Origin: a virus
Reading direction: 5' to 3' (one strand)
DNA length: 64,000 nucleotides
IMG/VR virus record: IMGVR_UViG_3300042564_003366
Coordinates: 1-64,000 of that record
How positions within the stretch are numbered: the stretch's first letter is position 1; each line of letters opens with the position of its first letter. The translations under genes were made by a program, and so were the position numbers. The notes under the pieces were generated by a model. The model saw nothing but the letters and a program-made list of their open reading frames with translations. It was not told the origin of the DNA and ran no database searches. Positions 61,306-64,000 of this stretch are shown piece by piece.

Positions 61306-64000
61306 ATGAGTTTAGATAAAGGATTTAGTCCAGAATTGTTAAAAAAATTAACAGAAAAACATTTTAATGAATCATCTGAAAATGTTATAGGTGTATTATA
61401 TGGTTACAAACAAAAATCAAATGTTCTTACTGATAATTTGAGTTTGGTTTTCTTTGTCAAAGAAAAAAAACCAATATCTGAAATACCTGAATCTGAATTA
61501 ATTCCAAAAGAAATTAATTTTAATGGACAGACATTCATAACTGATGTTCAAGAATCCAACTATGAATTATTATCTTGTTTATCTGATAACTTTAATTGTG
61601 ATAATTTAAATGTACCTAATAGGGGTCAAATATTACCTTTAGAGGGGGGTATATCAATATCAAACTCTATACAAGCACTTGCCCCAGGCACTGGCACAAT
61701 GGGTTTATTAGCCATTGATTTGGATAGTTATTCATTGGTTGGGATATCAAATAACCACGTTTTAGTTGGTGATTCAGCATTCTATACAAAATATAGAAAT
61801 ACAAATGCTATCGCTACAAATATTTTCGGAAACGAGATTGTTCAACCTGGTTATGCGGATAGAGCACCAAGAGATGTTATAGGTGTAGTTAAGAAATACG
61901 ATCCAATTAGACCATATCCAGAATTAAATTATTCAGACTCAGCAGCGTTAGCAATAGATGACCCCTCAATAATTGATTTTGTTCGTTCATTTAAGCAATA
62001 TGATTTAAATTCATTATCTGGACCATTTGAATTTGCAACAACAGAAGAGATTGATAGATTATTATCAATTGATTATAATACGGCAAAGATATATAGTACT
62101 GGTAGAAGTACGGGTTCAAAGGGGGAAAATGGCGAGATGCAACTTAGAATTGCTGGTTTATTTGGTAATGTTTTAGTTAATTTTCCAAATCAACTAACAA
62201 ATGTCCCAATAGTATTGGCTGACAACATATTTTTCTATGGTATGTCAGATAATGGGACAATATGTGATTATAGTGTTTGTAAAGGTGATTCTGGATCAGC
62301 ATTAGTTGCAGAAATAAATGGTAAATACAAAATAATTGGTATAGTTTGGGGAGGGGATTCAAGCCCAGGTGGTTATGGTATTGCAAGTAGAATAGATAGA
62401 ATTGCATCAGCATTAAATATTGGTCCTTGGTTGGGTCAAACAGATGTTAATTTTTCAGATACTAGTAAAATTGAATTAAAAATTGTTGAAGGTATTAATG
62501 ATATTAAAACAATAAATTCAGAAGGTAAAACTTTTTGGCAAATTGGTGCTTATACCCCAATAACTTTTGATTTATTTGATGAATATGCGGGAGACAGACC
62601 AAATGATATCCCAGATTATGTTGATTTTGTATCAATTAGACAAGATGTTGTTGATTTTTTATTTTTACAGAAGTTTGAAAAATTAAATCTTAATGTCCCA
62701 TTTGAGGGGTCAACACTTACTTTGAATTTAAATGCACAAAGTTTTTATAGCAATGAACCATTTAAGACATCAAGTGGGTTAATATTAGAACAAACATCTA
62801 TTTCATATATTGGGGAGATTGATGGTTATTTAAATTCTAATGCTTTAGTATTAATAACAAATAGTAATGTTAAAATACTAGCAACATATGAGAATCATTC
62901 AGTAGTGTTTGAAAATTATGAAAGTAATTTATATAGTACTTGGGATTCTTTTGATGTGCAATCAACTAAGGGTTTTTTATTAGGTGGTTGTGTAATGCTA
63001 ACCCCCGAAGAGGGGGAATTTCAAGTATTAGAAAAAATAACAAATGAATTTAGTACAAATCAATTAACCGAAAAAGTAGTAACAGTACAATTACATACCC
63101 ACTATAATTTATATCAACAAGCTGGGGGTAATGTAGGTGTAGTACAAAGTTATTTAGATTGGTTAACTTTAAATGTTGGAAGAATAATACAAAAAGAATT
63201 TTCTGGTATTTTCAGATTAGAATTCTCATTTATTATTTGGAATACTCCATCACCATTTAGACCATACCTATATAGTGGTTCATTTGCATTTCAAGATTAT
63301 ATAGGTGCGCAACCAAACACACATTGTTTGTATCATTTATTAGTTGAAAATACGACAGATGGTGGGTCTGGCGGTGTTGCTTACGTTTCAGCACTTTGTA
63401 AACCTAACAAGGAAAGAACAGGTGCCTCAGGAGTAATTGATTTAAGTAGTAGGGTGGATTATCCCAATTATGACTGGGGGGTTAATGTTGTTGCGCATGA
63501 ATTAGGACATAATTTAGGAACAATACATACACATGATTGCGTATGGAATGGTAATAATACAGCCATAGATGGTTGTTATCCACCAAATTGTTCTGCATTA
63601 GAGCAGTATCCAGCAAATAAGGGTACTATTATGTCATATTGCCACACAATAGGTGGTGTGGGTGTTGATTTAAATTTAGGATATGGCCCGCAACCAAGAC
63701 AAGCAATAATTAATCATATTACAGCTGCAAATAATGCTGGCTGTTGCTTTAGTGAGCCACAAGTTACAAGAACGCCAACACCAACAATATCAGTTACAAA
63801 GTCAATTACACCAACTATATCAAAAACACCAAGACCAACACAATCAAGTGTTGTATGTCCTCCGCCTTTCTGTCCTATGATTGGACCATATAGTTACCCA
63901 ACATATCCTGATTATAAAATGTATGATATTACATCTAATTTAGGTTATGTTTTTTTAGATTCTGTTATACCAGGTAATGTTGCTAGATTTATAGTGAACT
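61306..64000 (+). CDS. Dual-protease fibre protein (trypsin-like plus metzincin), 3' partial
   Basis: The frame runs from the ATG at 61306 off the window end (898 residues visible). Residues about 100-380 are a trypsin-like serine protease domain with H151 (SNNHVLVG), D211 (YSDSAAL) and S329 (KGDSGSALV). Residues about 590-810 are a metzincin: HELGHNLGTIH (Zn ligands H731, H735, H741, base E732) with the Met-turn IMSYCH (M776) and paired Cys, like Bacteroidetes reprolysin-type enzymes. A Thr/Pro stalk (about 821-848) then leads into a further domain cut by the window end. There is no signal peptide, which fits a virion protein. Both active sites look complete. Confidence 0.85.
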   Translation, partial: MSLDKGFSPELLKKLTEKHFNESSENVIGVLYGYKQKSNVLTDNLSLVFFVKEKKPISEIPESELIPKEINFNGQTFITDVQESNYELLSCLSDNFNCDNLNVPNRGQILPLEGGISISNSIQALAPGTGTMGLLAIDLDSYSLVGISNNHVLVGDSAFYTKYRNTNAIATNIFGNEIVQPGYADRAPRDVIGVVKKYDPIRPYPELNYSDSAALAIDDPSIIDFVRSFKQYDLNSLSGPFEFATTEEIDRLLSIDYNTAKIYSTGRSTGSKGENGEMQLRIAGLFGNVLVNFPNQLTNVPIVLADNIFFYGMSDNGTICDYSVCKGDSGSALVAEINGKYKIIGIVWGGDSSPGGYGIASRIDRIASALNIGPWLGQTDVNFSDTSKIELKIVEGINDIKTINSEGKTFWQIGAYTPITFDLFDEYAGDRPNDIPDYVDFVSIRQDVVDFLFLQKFEKLNLNVPFEGSTLTLNLNAQSFYSNEPFKTSSGLILEQTSISYIGEIDGYLNSNALVLITNSNVKILATYENHSVVFENYESNLYSTWDSFDVQSTKGFLLGGCVMLTPEEGEFQVLEKITNEFSTNQLTEKVVTVQLHTHYNLYQQAGGNVGVVQSYLDWLTLNVGRIIQKEFSGIFRLEFSFIIWNTPSPFRPYLYSGSFAFQDYIGAQPNTHCLYHLLVENTTDGGSGGVAYVSALCKPNKERTGASGVIDLSSRVDYPNYDWGVNVVAHELGHNLGTIHTHDCVWNGNNTAIDGCYPPNCSALEQYPANKGTIMSYCHTIGGVGVDLNLGYGPQPRQAIINHITAANNAGCCFSEPQVTRTPTPTISVTKSITPTISKTPRPTQSSVVCPPPFCPMIGPYSYPTYPDYKMYDITSNLGYVFLDSVIPGNVARFIVN
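63766..63840 (+). repeat. Thr-Pro repeat stalk after the metzincin domain
   Basis: This short stretch encodes TPTPTISVTKSITPTISKTP. It shows that the protease protein belongs to the same family of linked fibre proteins. Confidence 0.8.

Overview
The window looks like about 64 kb from the genome of a large T4-like myovirus (contractile tail) that probably infects a member of the Bacteroidetes, most likely a flavobacterium. The T4-like signal comes from a gp53-like LysM baseplate protein next to a giant hub protein, gp25 and gp6 wedge proteins, a gp32-type ssDNA-binding protein, UvsX, a T4 RNase H/FEN-type nuclease, a gp41-type helicase and NrdA/NrdB. The host inference rests on strongly AT-rich DNA, A-rich leaders with almost no Shine-Dalgarno sequences, SprB-like repeats (known from flavobacterial gliding adhesins), a reprolysin of Bacteroidetes type and an SSB-like DDDLPF tip. 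No tRNA, integrase, transposase or CRISPR array was seen, and no gene-free stretch exceeds about 100 bases. All genes but two are on the + strand.

Layout. (1) 1-9694: tail/baseplate genes (a partial structural protein, gp53-like, a 2228-residue hub and two small proteins), closed by a terminator. (2) 9780-17270: replication and nucleotide genes (gp32-like, UvsX, 5' nuclease, unknown, replicative helicase, NrdB, NrdA), closed by a bidirectional terminator shared with a small minus-strand gene. (3) 17684-32742: baseplate wedge operons (gp25, gp6, a 1553-residue protein with a long hydrophobic stretch, several tightly overlapping unknown proteins, a gp7/tail-protein-I-like protein). (4) 32742-64000: an unusually large adhesion and surface-modification region. 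It holds an SprB-repeat protein, small single-domain relatives, Thr/Pro-repeat stalk proteins, a collagen-like fibre with a six-repeat kelch-like module and an S74 chaperone, three tandem stand-alone kelch-like proteins, a 2642-residue multidomain fibre and a fibre carrying both a trypsin-like and a metzincin protease.

Embedded in region 4 is a set of candidate protein-modifying enzymes: four Fe(II)/2-oxoglutarate dioxygenases, a sulfotransferase, a GT9-like glycosyltransferase and a three-domain glycosyltransferase whose C-terminal third resembles the TibC/Aah O-heptosyltransferases that glycosylate autotransporter adhesins. A Hint (intein/hedgehog) domain heads one stalk protein. My main hypothesis is that this phage hydroxylates, glycosylates and perhaps sulfates its own Thr/Pro-rich and collagen-like tail fibres, and processes at least one of them autocatalytically.

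Regulation. A motif TATTTATA followed by an A-rich run lies 15-16 bases before the first gene of most late operons (and, on the other strand, 12 bases before a minus-strand gene). It is absent before genes inside operons and is a candidate phage late promoter.
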